A stretch of DNA of 64,000 nt from Lichenicola cladoniae (GTDB taxonomy: Bacteria; Pseudomonadota; Alphaproteobacteria; Acetobacterales; Acetobacteraceae): positions 124,001 through 188,000 of the forward strand of contig NZ_CP053709.1 in NCBI RefSeq assembly GCF_013201075.1, read 5' to 3'. The notes beneath the pieces were generated by a model. The model searched no databases. It saw only the letters and a list, made by a program, of their open reading frames with translations, and was not told the origin of the DNA. Shown here piece by piece: positions 54,192-62,938 of this stretch. Every line of letters begins with the position of its first letter. Position 1 is the first letter of the stretch. A program made the position numbers and the translations under genes.

Positions 54192-55475
54192 ATGGTTCGA
54201 GGGAGAACGATGGTGGTCAGGCTTGGGGAGCTCGTCATGATCCTGGATCTGCATCGGCAAGGGTTGAGCGTGTCGGCCATCGCGCGTCGCGTCGGCACCG
54301 ATCGAAAGACCGTGCGCAAATATATCGAGCGGGGTCTCGAGCCGCCGATCTACCAGGCGCGACAGCCACGACCCGCCAAGGTGGCTCCGTTCCATCCCTA
54401 CCTGCGTGAGCGTGTCGCGGCCTATCCTGACCTGACCGGCAGCCGCCTCCATCGTGAGATCCGCGATCTTGGCTATGCCGGGGGCTACACGGCGGTAAAG
54501 GATTTCCTGCGCGGCGTCCGGCCGACCACACCAGCTGGTTTCGAGGTGCGCTTCGAGACGCCACCAGGTCGCCAGGCGCAGGTCGACTTCGCCCATTTTC
54601 GCACCGTGTTCACCGACGAGCCAAGTGTCGAGCGGGTCGTGTGGCTCTTCTCGCTCGTGCTGGGCCACAGCCGGATGCTGTGGGGACGGTTCGTGCCGCA
54701 TCAGGATCTGCAGACCTTGCTGCGTTGCCATGCCGCGGCTTTCGAGGCGTTGCACGGTGCGCCGACCGAAATCCTCTACGACCGCATGCGCACAGTGTTC
54801 AGTCGTGAGGATCCCGAGGCTGGCCACATCGTCTACAACCGGACTGTCGTCGAGTTCGCCCGGCACTACGGCTACCTGCCCAAAGCCTGCCAGGCCTATC
54901 GGGCCAAAACCAAGGGTAAGGTGGAGCGGCCGTTCCGCTACATCCGCGAGGATTTCTTCCTCAGTCGCAGCTTTCGCAACCTTGGCGACCTCAACGACCA
55001 GTTCCGCCAGTGGCTTGATCGGGTTGCCAACGCCCGCATCCACGCCACCACGCAGCGCGTGGTCAGCGAGCATTTCGCCGAGGAGCGCCCACGCCTGCAG
55101 CCGCTTCCGGCCGGACCGTTCCAGGCCGTGCTGCGCCTGGAGCGGCGCATCACCCGCGACGGCATGGTCTCCGTCGACGGCAATCTCTACAGCGTGCCCG
55201 ATACCACCCATCGCCGGCCGGTCGAGGTGCACAGCACCGCCAGCGAAGTGCGCATTCTCGAGGAGGGGCACGTCGTCGCTACCCATCCCGTGCTGGAGGG
55301 ACGCGGCCAGCGCCGTATCATCGCCGGGCACCGGAGCGCACCACCTCCGCCCAACAGTCAGACACCTCGCAATGGTCCACTACCCGGCCGATCCGGTGAC
55401 GTCGTCGCACTCCGACCCCTGGCGTTCTATGATGCCGTCGGCAAGCGGCTCGCCGCGGACGGAGCGGCCGCGTGA
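54192..55475 (+). CDS. istA: IS21-family transposase IstA
   Basis: Up to 427 residues; starts at 54210 or 54237 are also plausible. The HTH is LDLHRQGLSVSAIARRVGTDRKTVRKYIE (shortened). The integrase core has Asp in QAQVDFAHF, Asp in ILYDRMRTVF and Glu in KGKVERPFRYIREDF, followed by VVALRPLAFYDAVGKRLA at the C-terminus. It is a different IS21 subgroup from the element at 18.5 kb. The start of istB overlaps its stop (GTGA). Confidence 0.93.
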   Translation: MVRGRTMVVRLGELVMILDLHRQGLSVSAIARRVGTDRKTVRKYIERGLEPPIYQARQPRPAKVAPFHPYLRERVAAYPDLTGSRLHREIRDLGYAGGYTAVKDFLRGVRPTTPAGFEVRFETPPGRQAQVDFAHFRTVFTDEPSVERVVWLFSLVLGHSRMLWGRFVPHQDLQTLLRCHAAAFEALHGAPTEILYDRMRTVFSREDPEAGHIVYNRTVVEFARHYGYLPKACQAYRAKTKGKVERPFRYIREDFFLSRSFRNLGDLNDQFRQWLDRVANARIHATTQRVVSEHFAEERPRLQPLPAGPFQAVLRLERRITRDGMVSVDGNLYSVPDTTHRRPVEVHSTASEVRILEEGHVVATHPVLEGRGQRRIIAGHRSAPPPPNSQTPRNGPLPGRSGDVVALRPLAFYDAVGKRLAADGAAA

Positions 55476-56332
55476 GACCGGCAGCTCAGCTCGAGGCGCC
55501 CATCGAGCGGATCCGGCATAATCTTGTCGGCCTGCGCATGCCGCGCGCCCTGGAGACACTCGATGACGTCATCCAGCAGCTCGAGCGCGGACAGATCAGT
55601 GCCATCGAGGCAATCGACATGCTGCTCGCCGAGGAGATCACCTTGCGCGAAAGCCGCCGGATCAAGGCGGCCCTGCAGATGGCCAGGCTGGCCACCATCA
55701 AGACCCTGACCGGCTTTGACTTCTCGTTTCAGCCCTCACTGGACCGTAACCGCATCATGGCCCTGGCCGGGCTCGATTTCATCAACCGCCACGAGGTGGT
55801 TCATTTCATCGGACAGTCCGGAACCGGCAAAAGTCATCTCGCCGCAGCTCTTGGTGTGGAGGCGATCCGTGCCGGTCGCAGTGTTTACTTCTCGCCCCTC
55901 GCTGACATCATCGAGAGCCTGACAAAAGCTGATCGGGAGGGACGTCTGCGCGAGCGCATTCGCTATCTTTGCCGGTCGCAGCTGCTCATTATCGATGAAA
56001 TCGGGTACCTCACCGTCGGCGCCGCCGCCGGAAACTTATTCTTCCAACTGGTCAACGCCCGATATGAACGTGGCGCCATGATCCTAACCAGCAACCGCGG
56101 ATTCTCCGAATGGGCTGAAGTCTTCGGCGATCCCGTCGTCGCCACAGCCCTTCTGGATCGCCTCCTGCACCACGCCGTCGTCGTGCATATCGAGGGCGCA
56201 AGCTATCGCCTACGTCAGCATGCTGACCTCTTTCCGGAAGCCCTGCGCCCGAAGCCAAATGCAGTGCCGGCTGCCAACACGCCTCGTCGACGCGGACGAC
56301 CTCCCAAAAACCATGACGCCAATACCCAATAA
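55472..56332 (+). CDS. istB: IS21-family ATPase helper IstB
   Basis: 286 residues, GTG start overlapping istA. Walker A GQSGTGKSH, Walker B LLIIDEIGYLTVG, sensor-like MILTSNRGFSEWAEVFGD and LLDRLLHHAVVVHIEGASYRLR (shortened) are all present. The N-terminal helices carry the IstB domain (LRMPRALETLDDVI). The C-terminus is Pro/Arg-rich. The frame is intact. Confidence 0.95.
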   Translation: MRPAAQLEAPIERIRHNLVGLRMPRALETLDDVIQQLERGQISAIEAIDMLLAEEITLRESRRIKAALQMARLATIKTLTGFDFSFQPSLDRNRIMALAGLDFINRHEVVHFIGQSGTGKSHLAAALGVEAIRAGRSVYFSPLADIIESLTKADREGRLRERIRYLCRSQLLIIDEIGYLTVGAAAGNLFFQLVNARYERGAMILTSNRGFSEWAEVFGDPVVATALLDRLLHHAVVVHIEGASYRLRQHADLFPEALRPKPNAVPAANTPRRRGRPPKNHDANTQ

Positions 56333-56384
56333 ACAGATGCCGTAACGAAGTAGGGAATTTTACTCCGCCACTTCTGCGGAGGGT

Positions 56385-57740
56385 TCAACCGCCGTTGACA
56401 TGCAGGACGCGGTGACGCACCTTGCGCCAGGTGAAGGCCTTGGGCGGATGGTCCGGCAGCATCGCCAGCGTCTCGATCGGCTCCGGCTGGCCGAGCAGCC
56501 GGATCGGTCGCGGCCAGGGCGAAATCCGCCCGGCGGGGACGAGCGGCGTGTAGACCGACACCGCCTGCTGCGAGCGCTCCGGCACGTCGCTCTCCACCGA
56601 CTGCATGCGATAGACCTTGCCCGGTCCGAGCCGGTTCACCAGCCGGTCGATCAGCTCGGACAGGTCCGCTTCCGGTGCGCCGTCCGGGGCCAGCCCGCCC
56701 GGGCGCTGGGCGTAGGACAGCGGCTCAACCAGCGGCAGCACCAGCCGCATCGCTTCGACACCCGGGCCGGGATCGACCTCCTCGATGCGCTCATCCAGCA
56801 GCCGGGCCAGATGGCGGATGTCGCGCGCCGGGCGGGCGGTGCCGATCCGAACCACCTGCAGCGATGCATCGGTGCGCTCGAATATCAGGTCCAGCTGCCG
56901 GGCACCCTGCCCACGCTGCTCCAACAGCGTGCAGGCTTCGGTGACCAGCACCAAGATCACCGTAACGAAGGCCTCCGGGGTCGAGAGCGGCTCGACGAAG
57001 GTGCGGCGGATCGAGATCGTGTCCGGCGGCAGCACAGGCTGGATCGGCTCGCGCACCCGGCCAGATGCCTGATCGAGCCGGGTCAGCAGCCCGTTGCCGA
57101 ACCGACGCGCCAGCGGTGCGCGCGGTGTTGTTGCCAGCTGGCCGACACGCTCTAGCCCCAGCCGACGCAGCCCGCCTGCCGTGTCGGTGTCGATCCGCAG
57201 GGCCTCGATCGGCAGGTCGGCCAGGGCCTCCGCATGCAGCCCCATCCCGATGATGGTGGTGGGATCCGAACCAAAGCGGGCAATCGCATGCGCAGCTCCC
57301 GGCGTGTCGGCGATGGCCAACCGCGCCGTCAGTCCATGCCGCGCTAAGTGTTCGGACAACTGCGCCAGCATCGCATGTTCGCCGTCCTGCAGATGCGTGC
57401 ATCCGGTGGCGTCGATCCAGACTCCATCAGGTTCGTCGGCGGCGGTCATCGGCGACAGCCGCAGGCACCAGGCCGCCAATCGTCGCAGGGCCTCGGCGTC
57501 CTCGTCCGGGGTGGCATCGACCACTGTAAGGCCGGGCACCATCGCCCGCGCATGCGCCAGTGGCATGCCGGCGTGCAGCAAGAGTCCACGGGCAGCGGAG
57601 CAGGCGGCAGCGATCACCATCCGGCGTCCGTCATGGCTACGGGTGACCAGCGGCACATCAGCCGGCACGTCGGCGCAGCGGTGCCGCCGCAGCCGGTCGG
57701 TTGGCCATGTGGGGAGCCAGAGCGAGATGACCCTGCGCAT
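56385..57740 (-). pseudogene. imuB: ImuB (Y-family-like SOS protein), 5' part, truncated
   Basis: 451 codons from ATG 57740. MRRVISLWLPTWPTDRLRR is the usual ImuB beginning; GRRMVIAAACSAARGLLLHAGMPLAHARAM (in parts) and the Y-family palm and finger regions follow without the catalytic acids, as in ImuB. The fragment ends FTWRKVRHRVLHVNGG and a TGA at the IS21 end, lacking the conserved C-terminal G-P-E-R-I-x-x-E-W-W block. In the family the C-terminal part contacts the sliding clamp and DnaE2, so the mutasome hub is probably inactive. The start overlaps imuA by about 80 bp. Confidence 0.9.
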
Positions 57741-58419
57741 TGCAGCCTTCAACAATCCAGGATGCGGGTTCGGCGCCGCGACAGCGCAGCAGCTCGAGAT
57801 GCCAGAGCGGCCGGCCGACACCGGCGCCCTCCGGTGCATGCGCCAGCGGCGGCGGCGACGGCACGCCGGTGATGCGCCAGCGCGTCGAGGCGGCTGAGGG
57901 GGCGATGAGTGCTGGGTCGTTGAAGCGACGACTGCGGCGCAGCACCAGCCCGAGCACGTCGGAGGCTTCGGCCGCCAACTGCAGGCGCCGTGAGGCGACC
58001 AGGTCCAGCTTGCCCTCGAGTTCACACACTACTCCCGCAAGATCGGGATGACGCAGCCCTTCCTCCATCGCCTGCAAGGCATTCTGCCGCGCCTGCACCA
58101 GCACGAGCCGGGCCGGATCGAGACCGGCCTGGGCTAGGCCGGCGGAAAACAGGTCGTGTTTGCCAAGGATCCACAGCACCGGGCCGGGCCGACGGGCCAG
58201 CAGGCCGGCGGCGAACAAGGCAGGAGCGGCACCCTGCTCGACTTCCGGGCCACCGCCAGCGAGTTCGTGGACCGCGCCGAGGGTCAGGCCACCGCCAGGC
58301 AGATGCCGGTCGATCGGCGCGACCCCGAGCGGCAGCACGGCCTCGTCACGCTGCCGGCCTGCCCCGCGCTCGAGGGAAGCGATCTGCGACCGGAGGTCGG
58401 CAACAGCAATTTTCTGCAT
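57658..58419 (-). CDS. imuA: ImuA, SOS-mutagenesis RecA-like protein
   Basis: 253 residues. RecA/SulA-like core: VLPLGVAPIDRHLPGGGLTLGAVHELAG, with the region equivalent to Walker A degenerate, then FAAGLLARRPGPVLWI, LVQARQNALQAMEEGLRHP and VLRRSRRFNDPALIAPSAASTRWRI (shortened). The C-terminus is Arg/Pro-rich. ImuA binds RecA and ImuB in the mutasome. A LexA-type box lies 35-49 bp upstream of the start, and the gene overlaps imuB. Confidence 0.92.
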   Translation of the reverse strand: MQKIAVADLRSQIASLERGAGRQRDEAVLPLGVAPIDRHLPGGGLTLGAVHELAGGGPEVEQGAAPALFAAGLLARRPGPVLWILGKHDLFSAGLAQAGLDPARLVLVQARQNALQAMEEGLRHPDLAGVVCELEGKLDLVASRRLQLAAEASDVLGLVLRRSRRFNDPALIAPSAASTRWRITGVPSPPPLAHAPEGAGVGRPLWHLELLRCRGAEPASWIVEGCNAQGHLALAPHMANRPAAAAPLRRRAG

Positions 58420-58453
58420 GGTCTACCTCCTCCTGGTCAGCCGCCAGCGAGGA

Positions 58454-58468
58454 GAACGTATAGGGAAC
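58454..58468 (-). promoter_or_regulatory. LexA box (SOS operator) of imuA
   Basis: GAAC-GTATAGG-GAAC is an exact match to the alphaproteobacterial LexA consensus GAAC-N7-GAAC. It lies 35-49 bp upstream of the imuA start, where LexA would block transcription until DNA damage. Confidence 0.85.
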
Positions 58469-58621
58469 ATTGGGGCGACAGGAAGACCCTTTCGACGTTG
58501 ACCCTGCACTTATTCCGCGAAGTCTAGATGGATGAAGCGGTTAGGTTGTGTTGCGGAACCGGTCTGAGAGAAGGGTCGGTTAAGTTCTGGACGGCAGCAT
58601 CATCTTCTTCGCGTTCAGTTC

Positions 58622-59845
58622 TCACGCCTTTGTTTCCAATGCCTTAGCAGGCTCATGCGAAACTATGCGAAAGTCAGGTTGCGAAAACGCCGCCGTCATC
58701 CGTTCCAGCGCCTCGTGGCGACGGTGCCCGCCAGCGATCGGATGGGCGTACACCTGCAGCGTCATGTCGAATTTTGCGTGGCCGAGCAGCGACGCGACAT
58801 CGGTCACCGGCAGTCCGCCATCGATCATCATGCTCGCGGCGAAATGGCGCAGCGCATGGAAGTGCAGCCAAGGTTCGCCGGCCTTGGGCGCAAGCCCAGC
58901 GCGGACCAGTAGCGGCTTCCAGTGGGTGCCGTGAAACCCGTTCGCCGCGATCTGTTTGCCGCTTGGGGTGCGAAACACCAGGCCGCGATCGTTGGCGACA
59001 TAGTGCCGCTGCCAATCGACGAAGAGGTTGGCGACCGCCTGCGGCAGCGGCACGTCGCGCAGCCCGGCTCGAGTCTTCGGGTCCTTGAGCTCGTCCCAGG
59101 CGGTCAGGTTATGCCGGACGTGCAGGACCCGAGCCGCGACGTCGACGTCCTCCCAGCGCAGCCCCATGATCTCGCCGTAGCGCAAGCCGCAGAACGCGGC
59201 GAGCTGGATCACGACCCGCAGCATCGCGATGTTCCGCTTGTGCGCGTTGGTGAAGCCCAGCGCCGCGGTCTCGATCAGCGTCCGCACGTCCTCAATGGCG
59301 AACTGGCGGACGGGGTCGACCCGCACGCCACGCCAATCCTTCATCGCCTCCTGCACCGCGTTTCCGGACACGTACTGACGGCGGATCGCGAAATCGAACA
59401 GGACCTTGAAGAAGTGCATCACGCGCTTCACCGTCGAAGGCGCCAGCTTCTTCTCCGCACCGAGCGCCCGGGCCCAACGATCGACCTCTGTCCATTTCAA
59501 GTGGGAAATGGCCCGTGTTCCGAACGAAGGCAGGATATGGTTCCGGACCATGGACGTGGTCCCGCGCAGGTGGCTTTCCCCCATCCGGCGGCGGTCCCGG
59601 CGTCTCGCTTCTGCCGCCCCTAAGAACTCCTCGGCGACCTGCAGGACCGTGATCGTGCCGCGCGCCGTGATGCGCCGCCCTTCGCGGATCCCGGTTTGGA
59701 TGTGAAACGCAAAGTCGTCCGCCTCACGCTTGCGATCGAACGATTTCGACCTCTGCGCCCCTGTTTCGTCGAAGTAGCGGACCTCGAAGGCGGCTTTCTT
59801 GGTCCCCGCCTTGTTCGTCCAGGTCCGTTTGTGTGTGCTGGCCAT
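58622..59845 (-). CDS. Tyrosine-type site-specific integrase
   Basis: 407 residues. The N-terminal SAM-like arm-binding and core-binding domains include KREADDFAFHIQTGIREGR and ILPSFGTRAISHLKWTEVDRW. The catalytic domain has Arg in AAFCGLRYGEIMGLRW, H-x-x-R in FHALRHFAASM, His in LLGHAKFDMT and the nucleophile Tyr in LQVYAHP. All active-site residues are present. It probably integrates the element to which the antirepressor and XRE genes belong. No attachment site could be identified at the nearby end. Confidence 0.95.
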   Translation of the reverse strand: MASTHKRTWTNKAGTKKAAFEVRYFDETGAQRSKSFDRKREADDFAFHIQTGIREGRRITARGTITVLQVAEEFLGAAEARRRDRRRMGESHLRGTTSMVRNHILPSFGTRAISHLKWTEVDRWARALGAEKKLAPSTVKRVMHFFKVLFDFAIRRQYVSGNAVQEAMKDWRGVRVDPVRQFAIEDVRTLIETAALGFTNAHKRNIAMLRVVIQLAAFCGLRYGEIMGLRWEDVDVAARVLHVRHNLTAWDELKDPKTRAGLRDVPLPQAVANLFVDWQRHYVANDRGLVFRTPSGKQIAANGFHGTHWKPLLVRAGLAPKAGEPWLHFHALRHFAASMMIDGGLPVTDVASLLGHAKFDMTLQVYAHPIAGGHRRHEALERMTAAFSQPDFRIVSHEPAKALETKA

Positions 59846-59848
59846 CCG

Positions 59849-61081
59849 CTACGCCGCCCGCGCCTTGCGCTGGACCAGCGCAGCCAGCGCCGTCAGGCCC
59901 TTCGCAGTCACCAGCACCTGGCGCCGCACCGTCTCGCGCTCCTCCTTGGTGGTGATCGTCACCCGATGGTCGAGGTGCCCGCTGGTCACCTTGTCCTGGT
60001 AGCCGAGCCAGGTCTGGCCGTGCGCCCGCTTGAACAGCCATCCATGCCTTTGCATCAGTGCAAAGATCGCCTCCTGGCCCATCCCCAGGATCTTCCCGGC
60101 GTCGGTAACGCTCATCGCGCCAGCTGCGCCCGCGATCCGTTCCAGTGCCTCGACCTTCGGCGCCATCTCCGCAATCTGTGCGTCCGATCGATTGATCGTC
60201 TCCTGCGCGACCAGCACCGCCCGGGCCAGGATTTGTTCCCGCGTCTCCTCCGGTCGCGCGACCATGTAGCCGCCGGTGCGCCGGATCGCCGGAATGACCT
60301 CGCTGGTGATCCAGCGCTTGAACACCTTCGCCTCCGGCTTCCGGCTGGTCAGCACCAGCGAGTACAGGCCAGACTCGTTGATGATGGTCATTTCCTGGTC
60401 GCCGCCGGGGGTGTCGCTACTGACGACACCCTTCTCATCGTCATCCAACCTGGTTGCCGCGTGCCGGCTGTTGGCGATCTCCAGCACCCGGCAGACATCG
60501 GCGAGGACGAACCACGGGGCGCCGCCGCGCGTGACCGCCCGGACCGGCCTGTCGCCGAACGAGAACGGCATCAGACCGCCGGCGGCTGGCTCGGCCTGAC
60601 CCGTCGAAACGACGGCCAAGCTCATTCCGAGCGGCAATGGCGCCGGGGGATCCTCGGGGGCCTGCGCGAGGATGCGCAGGTGCTCCCCTTGCTGAGGGGT
60701 ATCAAGACTGGTGATACCCTCCGGCGTGGCGGTGGCCGTGGTGATGATCGTCAGGCCGGCTGGCTCACCGAGGCTGACGATCTGCCGCGCCGCCGGCTGC
60801 ACCTGGTCGAGCAACCAACGCCGGTTGCGATGCCCTGTCAGGCTCTCGGCGCGGAGCGCAAGGGCGATCATCCCCTGCTCCGTCACAGCTGGCACCGGTC
60901 CGACCTCACCGGTGCCGCGAATCATGGTCCGCGCCTCGGGGGCGAGATGAACCGCGGCGCTGGCCGCCGGGCCCAGGTCGAGGGCATCGCACAGGTCGGG
61001 AAGCAGGTACCACGGCTGGCCGCCGATGACGGTGACGCGGACGGTCGTTCCTTCGGACGTGAAGGCGGATAGGTCGGTCAT
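59849..61081 (-). CDS. Phage antirepressor with two BRO-N domains and KilA-C
   Basis: 410 residues from ATG 61081, preceded by GGAG. A first BRO-N-like domain (residues about 14-102; VTVIGGQPWYLLPDLCDALDL) is followed by a linker and a second, canonical BRO-N (about 174-275; VRAVTRGGAPWFVLADVCRVLEI, RWITSEVIPAIRRTGGY). A C-terminal KilA-C/ANT domain (about 300-400; GAMSVTDAGKILGMG, LFKRAHGQTWLGYQDKVTSGHL) completes it. Such proteins titrate phage repressors or control lytic genes. It lies three bp upstream of the integrase start. The frame is open further upstream through an HTH-like stretch. Confidence 0.88.
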   Translation of the reverse strand: MTDLSAFTSEGTTVRVTVIGGQPWYLLPDLCDALDLGPAASAAVHLAPEARTMIRGTGEVGPVPAVTEQGMIALALRAESLTGHRNRRWLLDQVQPAARQIVSLGEPAGLTIITTATATPEGITSLDTPQQGEHLRILAQAPEDPPAPLPLGMSLAVVSTGQAEPAAGGLMPFSFGDRPVRAVTRGGAPWFVLADVCRVLEIANSRHAATRLDDDEKGVVSSDTPGGDQEMTIINESGLYSLVLTSRKPEAKVFKRWITSEVIPAIRRTGGYMVARPEETREQILARAVLVAQETINRSDAQIAEMAPKVEALERIAGAAGAMSVTDAGKILGMGQEAIFALMQRHGWLFKRAHGQTWLGYQDKVTSGHLDHRVTITTKEERETVRRQVLVTAKGLTALAALVQRKARAA

Positions 61082-61342
61082 ATCGATCTCCGCAGAAGGC
61101 GGGCATTGATGGGGTGCGTAGGTGGTGGCGGCCTGGACGCGCCCGGCTCGAGTACGGCGGTCAGGCTTCGGGCCGGGCGGGAGCGGAGCCGGTGGCGGGA
61201 CTGGCTCCCCCGCCTCTCGCGCCGCCAGCCATGCATCTAGAGCGCTAGGCCTCGCGCAGACCGACCGGCCCATATTGAAGGTTGGCAGTCCGGCATGTTC
61301 GCGCAGGTGGTTTACCTGCCGAGGCTTCAAGCCGAGACGCAC
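61082..61342 (-). other. In-frame excisionase/HTH-like segment upstream of the antirepressor
   Basis: The antirepressor frame continues upstream without a stop through LGLKPRQVNHLREHAGLPTF then GRSVCARPSALDAWLAAREAGE, which resembles a helix-turn-helix excisionase unit (AlpA/MerR-like), followed by a Pro-rich linker. Either the antirepressor is a fusion of about 500 residues starting near a GTG at 61342 or earlier, or a separate small gene was joined by loss of its stop. The good ribosome-binding site at 61081 favours separate translation of the antirepressor. Confidence 0.4.
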
Positions 61343-61386
61343 GGCGATCGCTGGCGTGCCGAGGAGGATCCCCGATGCGTTGCCGC

Positions 61387-61887
61387 TTATGACGGCACAC
61401 TTTCGCAGCGGGCCCGAAACGCTGCCGCTCCGAGCAGATCCTCGAGCAGCGACCAGGCCAAGAGCTCGTGCGGTTCAAACCTGTCCGTATCCACGACCCC
61501 GTCCGACACATGGACGACCTTCATTTCGTGGTGGACGAGCCAGGCCTTCGCGATCATGGCTTCACGGCTATGCGCCCGCAGCTCGACGGCGCGATCAGCC
61601 ATTTCAGACAACCGATCATCAATCGGCACCATTGCGTCACTGACCGTGTCCAGCTCGGTCTTTATTGCGGGATCGTTGTAATCACCGCCCGTCGGGATTG
61701 CCCACCATCGCGCCTCGAGTGGCTTCCGCTTCTCGATGAGAGCGACGGCCTCGCGCCCGATCGCGATCAGCTCAGCGTCGGCGCCACGGTCAGCGCTGGC
61801 GGGTGCCGTCAGGACGACGGTCGCAACTCCGACCAAGGCCGATATCGCCCCGCCCTTGAGGAGCTCTCGGCGACTGGCGGCCATCAC
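61387..61887 (-). CDS. Tat-signal hypothetical protein
   Basis: 166 residues. The N-terminus ASRRELLKGGAISALVGVATVVLTAPASA is a twin-arginine signal (S-R-R-E-L-L-K) with A-x-A cleavage site (given in shortened form: RRELLKGG then ASA). The mature part is helical (DAELIAIGREAVALIEKRKP, DDRLSEMADRAVELRAH) with W-W-A-I-P. It resembles the next gene's product in organisation, so the two look like tandem paralogs. It would be folded before export. Function unknown. Its start overlaps the upstream gene's stop by ATGA. Confidence 0.75.
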   Translation of the reverse strand: MMAASRRELLKGGAISALVGVATVVLTAPASADRGADAELIAIGREAVALIEKRKPLEARWWAIPTGGDYNDPAIKTELDTVSDAMVPIDDRLSEMADRAVELRAHSREAMIAKAWLVHHEMKVVHVSDGVVDTDRFEPHELLAWSLLEDLLGAAAFRARCESVPS

Positions 61888-62351
61888 ACCGACACCCCGA
61901 GTAGATCACATAGCAGCGGCCAGATCCGGTATTCGTCGAGCTCGTGTGAAGAGTCATCCAGACCACGAAGTTCAAACCATGACGCCAGGACGCGAGCTCG
62001 GGCTTGGTGCCCCGTCATCGTTGTGACGATGTGCTCGTTCATCTCGTCCAAGATAGCTGCTTGCTCGATGACGAGGTTGTCGAGCTCGTCTACTGTATCC
62101 GGCCGCCCAGCGTTGATCTCATCGACCTGCACCTGGAGCGCCATGAACTTGTCGGCGAGGGCAAGTGGGGCGGCATCGGGGGAGATTGTTGCCGCCGTGG
62201 GCGTTATCCCCACGGTTGCGTGCTGATCAGGCTTGGCGATCGCCGCAGCGGCAATGCCAGCGAGAATGGTAAATCCCGCGGCGCCGAGAAGGTCGCGGCG
62301 TTTCGTCGTCTTCGGTAGGATGTTCGTAGCCTCTTGCATGGTCTCGATCAC
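61884..62351 (-). CDS. Tat-signal hypothetical protein (tandem paralog)
   Basis: 155 residues. The signal KTTKRRDLLGAAGFTILAG is Tat-like (R-R-D-L-L). The mature part has LADKFMALQVQVDEINAG, LDNLVIEQAAILDEMNEHIV and ends WPLLCDLLGV, comparable to W-S-L-L-E-D-L-L-G in the neighbouring gene. This supports a shared origin. It is first in a minus-strand unit of two to four genes ending with the integrase. Confidence 0.75.
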   Translation of the reverse strand: MIETMQEATNILPKTTKRRDLLGAAGFTILAGIAAAAIAKPDQHATVGITPTAATISPDAAPLALADKFMALQVQVDEINAGRPDTVDELDNLVIEQAAILDEMNEHIVTTMTGHQARARVLASWFELRGLDDSSHELDEYRIWPLLCDLLGVSV

Positions 62352-62523
62352 CTTGCTCGGGGTCAGGCACGAGAAGCGGTTGCAACGCTTCCCGTGCCGA
62401 CCTCGCCCGGCCGTTTGGCGCGGACTATCCTAGGAAGCGCCCTGGCTCGTTGATGTTCACGTCATCATGCGATAACGTAGTGCCAACGTAAGAAGCTCAA
62501 CCGGGTGCTGTCAAGGTGATCGT
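62352..62523. promoter_or_regulatory. Divergent control region of the prophage-like element
   Basis: This 172-bp region separates the minus-strand Tat/antirepressor/integrase genes from the plus-strand XRE gene. A direct repeat, TGCGATAACG (62468-62477) and TATGATAACG (62523-62532, overlapping the XRE start codon), is a candidate operator pair. This is the usual place for a repressor switch. Confidence 0.4.
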
Positions 62524-62760
62524 ATGATAACGGGGACACAACTTAGGATGGCCCGGGCTGCGCTGAAGCTTGGAGTTCGCGAGCTGGCATCTGCCGCGAA
62601 GGTATCTCCAGCGACTGTCACGAGGATCGAAGGCGACAATCCTGCCAACGCAGCCACCCTCGCTGCGCTGCGCGCTACGCTGGAGGCCGCTGGTGTAGAG
62701 TTCACCAATGGTGACGCTCCTGGAGTCAGGCTGAAGACCGCAACTGGTTCAGACGCCTGA
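62524..62760 (+). CDS. XRE-family regulator, phage-repressor type
   Basis: 78 residues. HTH: QLRMARAALKLGVRELASAAKVSPATVTRIEGD (shortened to the V-S-P-A-T-V-T-R-I-E core), followed by TLAALRATLEAAGVEFTNGD, the extension typical of short alphaproteobacterial phage/ICE regulators. A single HTH with no peptidase domain. It lies at the head of the plus-strand unit and probably controls the divergent region. Confidence 0.88.
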   Translation: MITGTQLRMARAALKLGVRELASAAKVSPATVTRIEGDNPANAATLAALRATLEAAGVEFTNGDAPGVRLKTATGSDA

Positions 62761-62761
62761 C

Positions 62762-62938
62762 ATGCCGGTCAATTCGGATCTAGCAATTCGCAAGACCGTC
62801 TCGCTCCCTGCGAGCCTTTGGCGCGAAATCGAAGATTATCAGTTCGCTAATCGGATCAACCGAGACACGAAGGCGATCCGCCGCCTCATCGAGCTGGGCC
62901 TAGAAGCTGCGAAAGGTAAGGCCACGTCAGGTGGATGA
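62762..62938 (+). CDS. Small ribbon-helix-helix-like protein
   Basis: 58 residues, ATG one base after the XRE stop. LAIRKTVSLPASLWREIEDY gives a beta strand then helix, and TKAIRRLIELGLEAAK the second helix, the pattern of MetJ/Arc-type DNA-binding or antitoxin-like proteins. It is coupled to the XRE gene and its end overlaps the following membrane-protein gene by 8 bp. A role as transcriptional regulator is inferred. Confidence 0.65.
   Translation: MPVNSDLAIRKTVSLPASLWREIEDYQFANRINRDTKAIRRLIELGLEAAKGKATSGG

Larger units (their letters stand above)
54105..56388 (+). mobile_element. IS21-family element disrupting imuB (ends approximate)
   Basis: About 2.28 kb. Imperfect ends TTGAAtatTCC and TTGAAcccTCC occur in inverted orientation, with subterminal GTGGCGG and ATTCCC-n-ACTT repeats. 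No target duplication was found. It separates the 5' and 3' parts of imuB. Confidence 0.75.

Noticed and set aside
53883-55331. Minus-strand frame of 482 codons as one gene
   Set aside because: Only its last ~68 codons are real (imuB C-terminus); the rest is antisense to the IS21 transposase.
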